From the NCBI GenBank assembly GCA_951812755.1, contig OX638329.1, positions 3,294,522 through 3,358,521 on the forward strand: a DNA stretch of 64,000 nucleotides, given 5' to 3'. The stretch comes from an uncultured Latescibacterota bacterium (GTDB lineage: Bacteria > Latescibacterota > UBA2968). The notes under the pieces are model-generated. The model saw only the letters and a program-made list of their open reading frames with translations. It was not told the DNA's origin and did no database searches. Both the position numbers and the translations under genes were made by a program. Of this stretch, positions 25,209 through 32,716 are shown one piece after another; the stretch's first letter is position 1, and the number at the start of each line of letters is the position of its first letter.

Positions 25209-26108
25209 ATGTCGAAACCAAAAATTGGGTTTATCGGTCTCGGAATCATGGGCAAGCCGATGGCCGGTCATTTGATAGATGCTGGATATGAACTCGTTGT
25301 ACACAACCGCAATCGAGATGCGGTTGATGAACTCGTCGGCAAAGGGGCTGCAGAAGCATACTCTGGTAAGGAAGTGGCAGAGCAAAGCGATATCCTTATC
25401 ACTATGTTGCCCGATTCACCCGATGTTGAGAGTGTCGTTTTGGGCGAGGGCGGCATTATTGAAGGGGCGCACGATGGCCTGATTTTCGTCGATATGAGCA
25501 CGATCGCGCCCAGTGTCACCACACAGGTGGGGGAGGTACTCGCAAAAAAAGGCGTTCAAAGCCTCGATGCACCCGTCAGCGGTGGTGACATCGGTGCCCA
25601 AAACGCCACGCTTTCCATTATGGTTGGCGGCGATGAAGACACGTTCAACACGGTCAAGCCACTCTTTGACGTTATGGGCCAAAGTGCGATTTTGTGTGGA
25701 CCTCTCGGCGCAGGGCAAACTGTGAAAGCGTGTAATCAAATTCTCGTTGCCGTCACCATTGCCGGCGTGTCCGAAGCCCTCACAATGGGTACTAAAGCGG
25801 GTGTTGATCCAATCAAAGTTGTTCAAGTGCTCAGCGGAGGCCTCGCCCGCTGTGGGGTTCTTGAAAACAGGGGCGAGCGCATGGTCAATGGCGATTTTGA
25901 TCCCGGCTTTCGCATTCGTCTGCACTATAAAGACCTCAATATCATCCAGAAAACGAGCAATGATTTTGGCGTGCCCTTGCCCGTTACCAGCGAGGTTTTT
26001 GAGCTTTTCAAGACTGCAATGGTCAAAGGCCGCGGCGAACTCGACCACTCGGGGTTGCTCACGATTATTGAAGATATGTCGAATATTCAAGCGCGGACGG
26101 GACAATAG
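25209..26108 (+). CDS. garR: 2-hydroxy-3-oxopropionate reductase-like (beta-hydroxyacid dehydrogenase)
   Basis: GFIGLGIMGKPMAGHL is the NAD(P)-binding start of the beta-hydroxyacid dehydrogenase family. DAPVSGGDIGAQ and the catalytic-lysine region GAGQTVKACNQI follow at about residues 120 and 170. Tartronate semialdehyde reductases (GarR/GlxR) have this length (299 aa) and sequence pattern; 3-hydroxyisobutyrate dehydrogenase is the main alternative. GAAAGGG lies about 7-8 bases before the ATG. Predicted reaction: tartronate semialdehyde + NAD(P)H to D-glycerate in the cytoplasm, which would fit the sugar-acid catabolic genes upstream. A shared terminator separates it from the convergent UPF0175 gene. 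Confidence 0.82.
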   Translation: MSKPKIGFIGLGIMGKPMAGHLIDAGYELVVHNRNRDAVDELVGKGAAEAYSGKEVAEQSDILITMLPDSPDVESVVLGEGGIIEGAHDGLIFVDMSTIAPSVTTQVGEVLAKKGVQSLDAPVSGGDIGAQNATLSIMVGGDEDTFNTVKPLFDVMGQSAILCGPLGAGQTVKACNQILVAVTIAGVSEALTMGTKAGVDPIKVVQVLSGGLARCGVLENRGERMVNGDFDPGFRIRLHYKDLNIIQKTSNDFGVPLPVTSEVFELFKTAMVKGRGELDHSGLLTIIEDMSNIQARTGQ

Positions 26109-26133
26109 TCCATGCGTAAAAATCTTAAAAAAT

Positions 26134-26167
26134 AAAATAGCGATCTCACAAATGAGATCGCTATTTT
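26134..26167. terminator. Bidirectional terminator between convergent genes
   Basis: AAAATAGCGATCTC (26134-26147) pairs perfectly with GAGATCGCTATTTT (26154-26167) around a 6-base loop. A and T runs flank both sides, so it can end the garR-like gene rightward and the UPF0175/dsr cluster leftward. Confidence 0.9.
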
Positions 26168-26209
26168 TGGCCCAAAAATCGTAGAAAAAGATATTGTAGT
26201 GCAGATGTA

Positions 26210-26476
26210 TCAATCACGCATCTTTCTGGCACTCTCGAAGTCCTTTTTCAACTCTTTATGGGTTAAATTTGCGACAGATACTTTGTACGACTTCAACATA
26301 TCAAAAAAAGCTACCCTGCCCAAGCCTGCAAGTTCTGCGGCTCGTCCTGAGGATAAGCGACCAATTTCATATAGCTTTACTGCCAAAAGTATCCGTGCTT
26401 CCCGTGCAAATTCATCAGGGGTTTCTTTTAGCGCATCCAGAATGTTGGCAGGGCATTCAATCTTTATAGACGACAT
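26210..26476 (-). CDS. UPF0175 family antitoxin-like protein
   Basis: The ATG at 26476 (MSSIKIECP) has GAGG about 7-8 bases upstream. The 88-residue protein contains the UPF0175 helix-turn-helix (YEIGRLSSGRAAELAGLGRVAF). Such proteins are usually antitoxins for PIN-type (DUF3368) toxins. Here no toxin gene follows: the next feature is a terminator. It is either an orphan or acts with the toxin at 16233-16742. It is the last gene in the leftward dsr-like cluster, 39 bases after dsrC. Confidence 0.75.
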   Translation of the reverse strand: MSSIKIECPANILDALKETPDEFAREARILLAVKLYEIGRLSSGRAAELAGLGRVAFFDMLKSYKVSVANLTHKELKKDFESARKMRD

Positions 26477-26515
26477 TTTTGGCCTCATTTATAGTCTTAT
26501 TCTTTTGTTTAACGA

Positions 26516-26839
26516 TCACGTACACCCCGTAGGCGTTGGTAATCCCGCGATTTTACACGCGCCATCTGCGGGACCTGCAGAAAACAGGTCGTAAATTGTA
26601 TCGATATCTTTCTCTGTCTCTTTGCACAGACGGCGGATCAATGGGGCAATTTCAAATTTCAACCAATAATTGCGGATATAATACACCACTTGCCAGTGAT
26701 CTTCGCTCATCTCCTCAATGCCATCTTGTTGGGCCAGATCGCGCGCCACAGCTTCGTCCCAAAGCTCGGGCTGTTGGATAAACCCATCTTCATCCACCTC
26801 AATTTCTTTGCCTCCCAGCGTCACAATTTCATAGGCCAT
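26516..26839 (-). CDS. dsrC: DsrC/TusE-type sulfur carrier
   Basis: 107 residues. The C-terminal arm reads ACKIAGLPTPTGCT, with Cys95 and the penultimate Cys106 eleven positions apart, exactly the CysB/CysA arrangement of true DsrC; TusE proteins have only the last one. The N-terminal part (EVDEDGFIQQPELWDEAVA) is also typical. DsrC carries sulfur as a trisulfide or persulfide and is reduced by the membrane DsrMK(JOP) complex. It is encoded 15 bases after a cysteine-desulfurase-like gene and in line with dsrK- and dsrM-like genes. No dsrAB lies in the window, so sulfite reduction cannot be assumed. Confidence 0.88.
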   Translation of the reverse strand: MAYEIVTLGGKEIEVDEDGFIQQPELWDEAVARDLAQQDGIEEMSEDHWQVVYYIRNYWLKFEIAPLIRRLCKETEKDIDTIYDLFSAGPADGACKIAGLPTPTGCT

Positions 26840-26854
26840 TCCGCACCTGATCTT

Positions 26855-28030
26855 TTATACACTACTTCGCCCGTGTCGTTTGGAAATATCGCTCAAGCCC
26901 TCAATCACAGTCTCAATCTGTGCTTCGGTATTGAAGGGCCCCAACGAAATACGCACCGTCCCCTTCATCGCTTTCGTGCCCAGGGTTTCATGTACCTTTG
27001 GCGCGCATTGCAGTCCCGTGCGCGTTGCCATATTGAACTTTACATCCAGCAATGTCCCCACATTGTTCGCTGTCATCCCTTCGATATTGACCGACAGTAC
27101 AGGTACGTGTTGATCGAGATTTTCAGCGCAATACAAAATGGTCCCATCGACTTCGCGCAGGCCATTGACCAGTTGTTTGAACAAAGCCATCTCGCGTGCA
27201 TGAATATTTTCCACGCCTTCGCGTTGCATCCATTTCTGCGCGTATAGCAGTCCCGCAATGCCCATCAGATTGCCCGTGCCACACTCCAATCGCCAGGGAT
27301 ACTCCTCCAGGTGATCGGGATACTCAGACCGCACACCCGTCCCGCCGTATCGCAGCGGTGCAATTGTCACCCCTTCGCGTACGTACATCCCACCAGTCCC
27401 CGTTGGCCCCATGAGTGACTTGTGCCCGGTAAAACACAGAATATCGGCCTGCATCGCCTCCATATCAATGGGTAACATGCCCGCTGTTTGCGCCACATCA
27501 ACGCAGAAAATCACATTGTGTGCGCGGCAGATTGCGCCGACTGCTGCTACGGGTTGTACAGTGCCCAGTACGTTGGATGCATGGGTCATCACGACGAGTT
27601 TTGTATTTGGCCTGATCGCTCTGGCAATATCCTCCGGGTCGATAAAGCCATCCGCCCCAAAGCCCACATAGGTCGCCTCAATTCCTTCATATTTTGAGAG
27701 ATGGTAAATCGGGCGCAAAACCGAGTTGTGATCCAGAAGCGTTGTAATTACGTGATCGCCGGATTTCAACGTGCCCTGAATCGCAATATTCAACGCGTCC
27801 GAGGCATTGTGTGTAAACACAAGCTGATCGGAACTACCTGTAGCCCCCAAAAACGAGGCGAGTGATGCACGCGCCTCGGCAACCATAGCCTCAGCCTCTC
27901 GTGCCAGATCCGTACCGCTCCGCCCGGGATTTACCCCGTATTTTCGATAAAACGCCAGCGCGTCTTCCAGCACATTGGGGGGCTTTGGAAACGTCGTCGC
28001 CGCGTTGTCCATGTAAATTAAATGAGACAT
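26855..28030 (-). CDS. Class V aminotransferase, cysteine desulfurase-like (EGC subfamily)
   Basis: MDNAATTFPKPP at the N-terminus, Asp178/Gln181 that contact pyridoxal phosphate (CVDVAQTAG) and Lys204 in TGHKSLMGPTG define a class V PLP enzyme. Cys342 lies in RTGLQCAPKVH, where desulfurases of the NifS/SufS type have their loop cysteine in another motif, so this belongs to the less-known branch typified by RTGLHCAP. Proposed reaction: release of sulfur (or selenium) from cysteine (or selenocysteine). It sits between dsrK and dsrC with gaps of 10 and 15 bases, which points to feeding persulfide sulfur to DsrC. Aminotransferase-only activity cannot be excluded. Confidence 0.82.
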   Translation of the reverse strand: MSHLIYMDNAATTFPKPPNVLEDALAFYRKYGVNPGRSGTDLAREAEAMVAEARASLASFLGATGSSDQLVFTHNASDALNIAIQGTLKSGDHVITTLLDHNSVLRPIYHLSKYEGIEATYVGFGADGFIDPEDIARAIRPNTKLVVMTHASNVLGTVQPVAAVGAICRAHNVIFCVDVAQTAGMLPIDMEAMQADILCFTGHKSLMGPTGTGGMYVREGVTIAPLRYGGTGVRSEYPDHLEEYPWRLECGTGNLMGIAGLLYAQKWMQREGVENIHAREMALFKQLVNGLREVDGTILYCAENLDQHVPVLSVNIEGMTANNVGTLLDVKFNMATRTGLQCAPKVHETLGTKAMKGTVRISLGPFNTEAQIETVIEGLSDISKRHGRSSV

Positions 28031-28040
28031 GAGCTATCGG

Positions 28041-29393
28041 CTATTCCAGTATAATCGCATTGTTTACCAACTCGTGTACACCCGTAATTCTTAGTGGCAT
28101 TTTGTGATAGCGCGCAATTTCTTTGAGCTGTGTGCGGCACTGCAAACAAGAAGTGGATACGATCTTCGCATCGGTCTCGCGCATTTGCTCTGCTTTCTTT
28201 TTTCCCGAGACGTCCATCCGAAATGCGCGCACCGAGCGCAGTGCCGACAATCCGCCGCCACCACCGCAACACCACTGCGTGTACCCGCCATCGGGCATCT
28301 CGCGGTAATCGGCACAGGCCGCTTTCAAAATTTCTCTTGGCTCCTCGACAATCCCACACCCAGCAGCAAATTGGCAAGCGTCGTGATAGGTCACAGAATC
28401 GGAATTTTTACCCGGGTCCAATTTCAGTTTGCCCGTGCGAATAAGTTGTGCCGTATATTCAAACCCACTGGTAATCTCAAAAGGCAATGTACCCCACCAG
28501 TGCCCTTCGCTGGCCATGAACTTCATCACCCGATAGGCATGCCCGCATTCACCCATCACCATGAGTTTACATCCCAATTTTTCGCACGCGTCGATGTAGT
28601 GCTTGTTCTCGTACTTCATCGAAAAGTTGTTGCCGGTCGTAAATCCGAAATTCGATCCGTCAAATGCCCGCGAACTCATCGTCCAATTGGCACCGATAGC
28701 GTGAAAAATTTTCGCCATGCCCATTAGATTTTCAGCATAAACCAGCACATCGCCCGACGGTGGCAGAAAGAAAATTTCCGCGCCTTCGCGGTCTAAGGGA
28801 ATTGAAATATCCCGTCCTGTTTCTTCCCTGAGTTCCTCTTCAATAAATTGAATCGTATCCAAAAATGCTTCGGGCGATGCACCTTCCAAATTGCCCGTTT
28901 CAAACGAATTGTGCGTGCCCTGTGCAAGGGATGGTGGCGTCAGTCCCATCAAATCGACAAGCGAGCGTCCAACGCGGGAAACCACCGAATGATCGATTCC
29001 CACAGGACAAAATGCCGCACACCGCCGACAGGTCAAACACTCGTACATGCGCTCGGAAAACAACTCGGCATCGTTATTTTCAAAATCTGGCTTTGGAAAG
29101 ATGGCGTTCCAGAATCGCCCCCAAAATGTCGTGTACTTTTTGTATAAACGAATCACTTGCCGGGAGCGTTCCACAGGGTGCATGCGCTTATCGGGCTGCC
29201 CGTAATACACCGGACATTCCTGCGCGCACACCCCGCATTTGGTACACGTATCCATATACAAACGCAATGCCGAAGGTTCATCTTGAATCTCGCGGACAAA
29301 CGGATCCGATTCAGCAATGCGCCGCATATACGTGCCAACCATGCCTGGTGGAATGTACTTTTTTTCGCGTTCTATTTGATCTGGATTTTCCAA
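28041..29393 (-). CDS. dsrK: DsrK/HdrD-like iron-sulfur disulfide reductase subunit
   Basis: Two ferredoxin-type 4Fe-4S motifs occur at residues 50-60 (CTKCGVCAQEC) and 119-129 (CLTCRRCAAFC). A single C-terminal CCG domain has the pattern C-x34-CC-x39-C-x2-C, which in HdrB/HdrD/DsrK binds the special 4Fe-4S cluster that reduces disulfides. 450 aa. Predicted role: cytoplasmic catalytic subunit that takes electrons from the quinol-oxidising DsrM and reduces DsrC trisulfide or another disulfide. Upstream neighbour is the cytochrome b-like gene. The apparent start is TTG at 29393 without a clear ribosome binding site; a later ATG (codon 18) is possible but would drop conserved residues. Confidence 0.83.
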   Translation of the reverse strand: MENPDQIEREKKYIPPGMVGTYMRRIAESDPFVREIQDEPSALRLYMDTCTKCGVCAQECPVYYGQPDKRMHPVERSRQVIRLYKKYTTFWGRFWNAIFPKPDFENNDAELFSERMYECLTCRRCAAFCPVGIDHSVVSRVGRSLVDLMGLTPPSLAQGTHNSFETGNLEGASPEAFLDTIQFIEEELREETGRDISIPLDREGAEIFFLPPSGDVLVYAENLMGMAKIFHAIGANWTMSSRAFDGSNFGFTTGNNFSMKYENKHYIDACEKLGCKLMVMGECGHAYRVMKFMASEGHWWGTLPFEITSGFEYTAQLIRTGKLKLDPGKNSDSVTYHDACQFAAGCGIVEEPREILKAACADYREMPDGGYTQWCCGGGGGLSALRSVRAFRMDVSGKKKAEQMRETDAKIVSTSCLQCRTQLKEIARYHKMPLRITGVHELVNNAIILE

Positions 29394-29429
29394 TTTTCTG
29401 ATTCTCGAGTGGTTAGTGGTTAGGGGTTT

Positions 29430-29504
29430 TTCATCCTTTAATCCTGAAAATCCTGATTCTATAGTTTTTCATCCTGTTCATCCTTTAATCCTGAAAATCC
29501 TGAT
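29430..29504. repeat. 28-base direct repeat, two copies
   Basis: A 28-base unit made of TTCATCC and two AATCCTGA-like words lies at 29430-29457 and again, identical, at 29477-29504 (period 47). It fills the gap between the dsrK- and dsrM-like genes, and the second copy forms the last codons of the dsrM-like gene. It is a short dispersed repeat of the kind seen at 20611-20640. Confidence 0.75.
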
Positions 29505-30262
29505 CCAAAATCCCCCGCAAATGTATCGGATGTGCCCAGAAATTCGCGGCTCAAAAAAATCCCACCCAAATGCAACAGATGGGAAAATGGGATCACAATC
29601 AACAATAGCTGGGCGGCAAGTAGGTGCCAGACAAACATGCGTTGCACTTCAATAACTGCCGTTGTGCCCGTCAATAGGCCAGATACATAGTGGCGCAAGG
29701 CTTCGGATGAGACGCCGCCATATAATACGACGAGAAATGCTGTCGCAGAAAAGGACAGGAGGATAAACTCCGCCAGATAGTCCCGAAAGTCCGTAATTTC
29801 TCGTACGCGCTGCACGATTACCCGACGAAGCAACAAATATGTGCCCGATACAGTCATCAGTCCACTACCGATCAATGCGACGCGCAAACAGATCGGCTCC
29901 AGGTCAGGCGGCAAAATCACACGGACATGGGCAACGATTACCAGAAATAGCCCCAAATGGAGCGACCAGGAACCCAGCCATAGTACTTTGTCGCGCTTGT
30001 ATAGACCGGTAAAAAAAACAAAGCCCTTTATTGCGCGCTTCCATTCCGTTCTCTGTGAGCGAGATCCTGGGAAAATATGAATGGTTGGGCGGTACTGCTG
30101 CTTCCACACGCCATATACAGATCCTCTGGCGCGTGGCAATAGCTTGAGCGCGGGGTTGTAAAACCGCATCCACACCCATATTCGCACGCCCAACATGATG
30201 AGATAGAAAGGTAATGCAAAATAGGGCAGGCGATAGAGGACGAAAAATTCAAAACCATTCAT
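29459..30262 (-). CDS. dsrM: DsrM/NarI-like membrane cytochrome b subunit
   Basis: About 267 residues with five or six membrane helices and paired histidines suited to two b haems (LHLGLF and AHV; WHLL and SHLLHLG). The helices are split by a long cytoplasmic loop near the N-terminus, as in DsrM/HmeC and the nitrate reductase gamma subunit. It would oxidise menaquinol and pass electrons to the DsrK-like protein. The ATG at 30262 lies 12 bases after the nitroreductase stop; an in-frame TTG overlaps that stop. The tail (SGFSGLKDEQDEKL) is encoded by a dispersed repeat. DsrJ, O and P are absent, so the minimal MK form is predicted. Confidence 0.78.
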   Translation of the reverse strand: MNGFEFFVLYRLPYFALPFYLIMLGVRIWVWMRFYNPALKLLPRARGSVYGVWKQQYRPTIHIFPGSRSQRTEWKRAIKGFVFFTGLYKRDKVLWLGSWSLHLGLFLVIVAHVRVILPPDLEPICLRVALIGSGLMTVSGTYLLLRRVIVQRVREITDFRDYLAEFILLSFSATAFLVVLYGGVSSEALRHYVSGLLTGTTAVIEVQRMFVWHLLAAQLLLIVIPFSHLLHLGGIFLSREFLGTSDTFAGDFGSGFSGLKDEQDEKL

Positions 30263-30273
30263 GGTTAGCGGAG

Positions 30274-30843
30274 TCAATCCGTCCAGCTCAGCACTTCTTC
30301 GAGGGGTTTTCGCCTTGGTTTTGGAATTTCATCGGGATATCCTGTATAGAAAAATCCGATGATGTATTCGTTCTCGGTATCTACTCCCAGCAATTTGTAG
30401 GTGTTTTCTTCCAGTGTAATCGGCCCTGTGCTCCACTGCATGCCAACCCCTTCTGCCCAGGCAGCCAACTGGACATTTTGCATGGCGCAACACGCGGCTG
30501 CATAATCTTCTCTGTTCTTGATTTCATCGCCATCTTGCAAACACGCCACCGCAATAATTGTGGGCTTTGACATGAACTTGGCATAACCGGCTTCTTTTAA
30601 TATTCGCCTGGCCTCATCACTCGCGCCTTCAGCCGCTTTATCTTCCTGAATTTCGCTGTAGCGTTGTGCCAGTATTTCTTTGGTCTCTTCTCCCAGAACG
30701 ACAAATCGCCAGGGTTCTGTCAAATGGTGATTGGGTGCCCAAAGACCGGCTTCATAAATTTTTTCAATCACATCTTTGGGCACACCACCCGGTTTGAATT
30801 TAAAAATTGTGCGCCGCGTGTGAATAGCTTCCAAAACGTCCAT
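30274..30843 (-). CDS. Nitroreductase family flavoprotein
   Basis: The ATG at 30843 (MDVLEAIHTRRT) is preceded by AGGAGG at a 6-base distance; the frame is open further upstream without such a site. 189 residues with the nitroreductase FMN-binding start (HTRRTIFKFKPG) and the glycine-rich VGMQWSTG region. Enzymes of this fold use NAD(P)H and FMN to reduce nitro groups, quinones, enones or flavins. It leads into the dsrM-like gene with only 11 bases between stop and ATG, so it belongs to the dsr-like operon, though no Dsr link is established for the family. Confidence 0.85.
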   Translation of the reverse strand: MDVLEAIHTRRTIFKFKPGGVPKDVIEKIYEAGLWAPNHHLTEPWRFVVLGEETKEILAQRYSEIQEDKAAEGASDEARRILKEAGYAKFMSKPTIIAVACLQDGDEIKNREDYAAACCAMQNVQLAAWAEGVGMQWSTGPITLEENTYKLLGVDTENEYIIGFFYTGYPDEIPKPRRKPLEEVLSWTD

Positions 30844-30891
30844 CGCTTGCCTCCTGTTGGGTCTCATTAAAAGTGACTTGATAAAAAGCAT

Positions 30892-31125
30892 TCATCGTCC
30901 GTACTCATCTCTTTCTTTTATAATCATATCAGAAACAGAAATACCTCTTAGCCTGATCGGTTCAATACACCGCTTCCAGGAAGGCACAGAGTTGTCAGTT
31001 TTTACAGGTGTTAGATCAGCGACGGGCTTGCCGTGCCGCAAAATGCGAAACGGTTCACCTTGTTCAACGGCATTTAAATACACCGCCACATGCTGACGAA
31101 ATTCAGTGAATGTCACCGTTTTCAT
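30892..31125 (-). CDS. Phd/YefM-type antitoxin, apparently without a toxin
   Basis: MKTVTFTEFRQHVAVYLNAV is the start of the Phd/YefM DNA-binding fold; AAGGAG precedes the ATG at 31125 by 6 bases. 77 residues. The next gene in the same direction is a nitroreductase, not a RelE/Doc/PIN toxin. A short palindrome upstream (31147-31158) suits autoregulation. It may be a solitary antitoxin or a regulator that now heads the dsr-like cluster, as no terminator separates it from the nitroreductase (48-base gap). Confidence 0.78.
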   Translation of the reverse strand: MKTVTFTEFRQHVAVYLNAVEQGEPFRILRHGKPVADLTPVKTDNSVPSWKRCIEPIRLRGISVSDMIIKERDEYGR

Positions 31126-31146
31126 TTTTTCTCCTTTTAGATTACG

Positions 31147-31158
31147 TACATCAATGTA
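31147..31158. promoter_or_regulatory. Palindromic operator candidate upstream of the Phd-like gene
   Basis: TACATCAATGTA is a perfect 5+2+5 palindrome located 22-33 bases upstream of the Phd-like start. On the minus strand it overlaps a TATACA/TACATT sequence that could serve as a -10 (with TTGATT upstream). Phd-type antitoxins bind such short palindromes. Confidence 0.4.
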
Positions 31159-31197
31159 TATAACAACTTCAGACAAATCAAGTTTTGGCGTCAAATA

Positions 31198-31235
31198 AAA
31201 AAAGCCTCTGAAGACATGCGCTTCAAAGGCTTTTT
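31198..31235. terminator. Terminator between the sigma factor gene and the Phd-like gene
   Basis: AAAAGCCTCTGAAG and CTTCAAAGGCTTTT pair around ACATGCG, followed on either strand by T-rich runs. On the minus strand it lies 22 bases after the sigma factor stop at 31257. Confidence 0.85.
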
Positions 31236-31256
31236 ATTTTTTTGGGATATAATAGG

Positions 31257-32105
31257 TTAGCCGGCTTCTGCATACGCGATGAGTTTGCGGCCTCGAGAGG
31301 GATGACGCAATTTGCGCAGGGCTTTTTCTTTGATCTGGCGCACGCGCTCGCGCGTGAGGTTATATTTGTTGGCTATGGCCTGAAGTGTCCAACTGGCGCC
31401 ATCGAGGCCAAAATAGAGACGGATGACATCGGCTTCACGATTATCCAGGGTATGGAGCAGATCGTTGACTTCATCTCGCAGGGCATTGTGAAATATTGCA
31501 GCATCTGGTGGGACCTGGTCTTTGTCGTGCATCAAATCGATGAGGGTCGTATTTTCGTCGTGAATCGGTTTGTCCAAAGAAAATACGATCGGGCTGTGAG
31601 ACAGCATATCGATGACCTGGTCTTCTGTGATGTGAAATTCATTGGCGATTTCTGTTTCTGTGGGCATGTGGCCTTTATTGCATTGATACTGATCGCTAAA
31701 GTTTTTAATTCGACGCAGCAGATCCAGTCGGTTGATGGGCAAACGGATCATACGCCCCTGTTCGGCGAGCGTTTGTAGAATAGATTGGCGAATCCACCAG
31801 ACAGCATAAGAGATAAATTTGAAACCGCGCGTTTCGTCAAAACGTTCGGTGGCTGTGATGAGGCCCATATTGCCGGCGCTGATCAGATCGGCCAGAGCCA
31901 CACCATGATTGCGGTATTTCAGAGCTACGTTGACCACAAAACGCAAGTTGGCCTTGATCAGGCGATCGCGCGCTTTGAGGTCACCGCGCTTCATTTTGAC
32001 GGCGAGTTCAAATTCTTCTGCCGCAGAGAGAGGGTGAGAATGAGAGAGTTCTTTGAGATAGTATTCGAGGCTGGTATCTGATTGTTTGGACGGGGTGTTG
32101 ACCAT
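31257..32105 (-). CDS. Sigma-70 family RNA polymerase sigma factor (RpoD-like, no region 1.1)
   Basis: 282 residues with region 1.2 (LEYYLKELSHSHPLS), region 2 (NLRFVVNVALKYRN, SAGNMGLITATERFD and FKFISYAVWWIRQSIL, the -10 reading helix), region 3 and region 4 (TRERVRQIKEKALRKLR, the -35 reading helix). Region 1.1 and the large non-conserved insert are absent. That resembles the short primary sigma of Bacteroidetes/Chlorobi or a group 2 (RpoS-like) factor; the sequence alone does not decide. AAGGAG lies 7 bases before the ATG. It is monocistronic, ending in a good terminator. Confidence 0.88.
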   Translation of the reverse strand: MVNTPSKQSDTSLEYYLKELSHSHPLSAAEEFELAVKMKRGDLKARDRLIKANLRFVVNVALKYRNHGVALADLISAGNMGLITATERFDETRGFKFISYAVWWIRQSILQTLAEQGRMIRLPINRLDLLRRIKNFSDQYQCNKGHMPTETEIANEFHITEDQVIDMLSHSPIVFSLDKPIHDENTTLIDLMHDKDQVPPDAAIFHNALRDEVNDLLHTLDNREADVIRLYFGLDGASWTLQAIANKYNLTRERVRQIKEKALRKLRHPSRGRKLIAYAEAG

Positions 32106-32203
32106 AACCCAACTCCTTGCTGAACGGGACGCAGAATAATGATACTAAAAAATAAGGTACCATTGTTTCTTCCGTATTAAGCGTAAGTGAAGATTGGGTT
32201 ACA

Positions 32204-32716
32204 TTAAATAGAAAAAGAGAATATAAAAGAGATAGTCCTTGAGGGCTTTAATTGCTGCGGCAAAAGTCGGATCTTCGGTTTTTTATTGGCATCACCATGT
32301 TCAAATCGAAATGTTCGGGCACGTTCAATTGACAGCAACCCATCTAAAAATCCAACTGAAGCCCCAACGGTTCCGCCCAATAGAATACCGAAAAGCATTT
32401 CATCTGTGGCAGATGAGCCTTCAAATGACAAACCCGCGAGTAATCCCGTAATCCCGCCCAGAATGCCGTACTTCATGCCGCTCCGAATTGTCTTGGTTAC
32501 AATCCGTTTGCCTCCGCGCGGGGCAATGCGAATCTGGTCAATTACCTCCATTTGGATTCGCCGAAATCCCAGGGGCGTGTTGATGAGCATTTGCCCCTCT
32601 TCCATCATTGGCAAGAGTTCACCTTTTATTTTTTCGCCATCTGTCAGGGCCATTTTCACTTGCAATCGCTCATAGGCGCGATAAACAGGTGATATTATTT
32701 CAGCTGACAACAACAA
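32204..32716 (-). CDS. Hypothetical membrane-associated protein, possibly the frameshifted body of the upstream ORF
   Basis: The frame encodes up to 170 residues. The first part (LQVKMALTDGEKIKGELLPM) looks like a small beta domain of the SH3/carbohydrate-binding kind. Then come two glycine-rich hydrophobic segments (GGITGLLAGL and GILLGGTVGASVGF) resembling glycine-zipper membrane hairpins. There is no good start codon or ribosome binding site: the frame opens at a TTG inside a 48-codon ORF that has both a strong site and a signal-like sequence. A single-base indel near 32705-32712 would join the two. No function can be assigned. Confidence 0.5.
   Translation of the reverse strand: MLLSAEIISPVYRAYERLQVKMALTDGEKIKGELLPMMEEGQMLINTPLGFRRIQMEVIDQIRIAPRGGKRIVTKTIRSGMKYGILGGITGLLAGLSFEGSSATDEMLFGILLGGTVGASVGFLDGLLSIERARTFRFEHGDANKKPKIRLLPQQLKPSRTISFIFSFSI

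Noticed and set aside
29430-29504. CRISPR array
   Set aside because: There are only two repeat copies, the 19-base spacing is too short for a spacer, and no cas gene is near.
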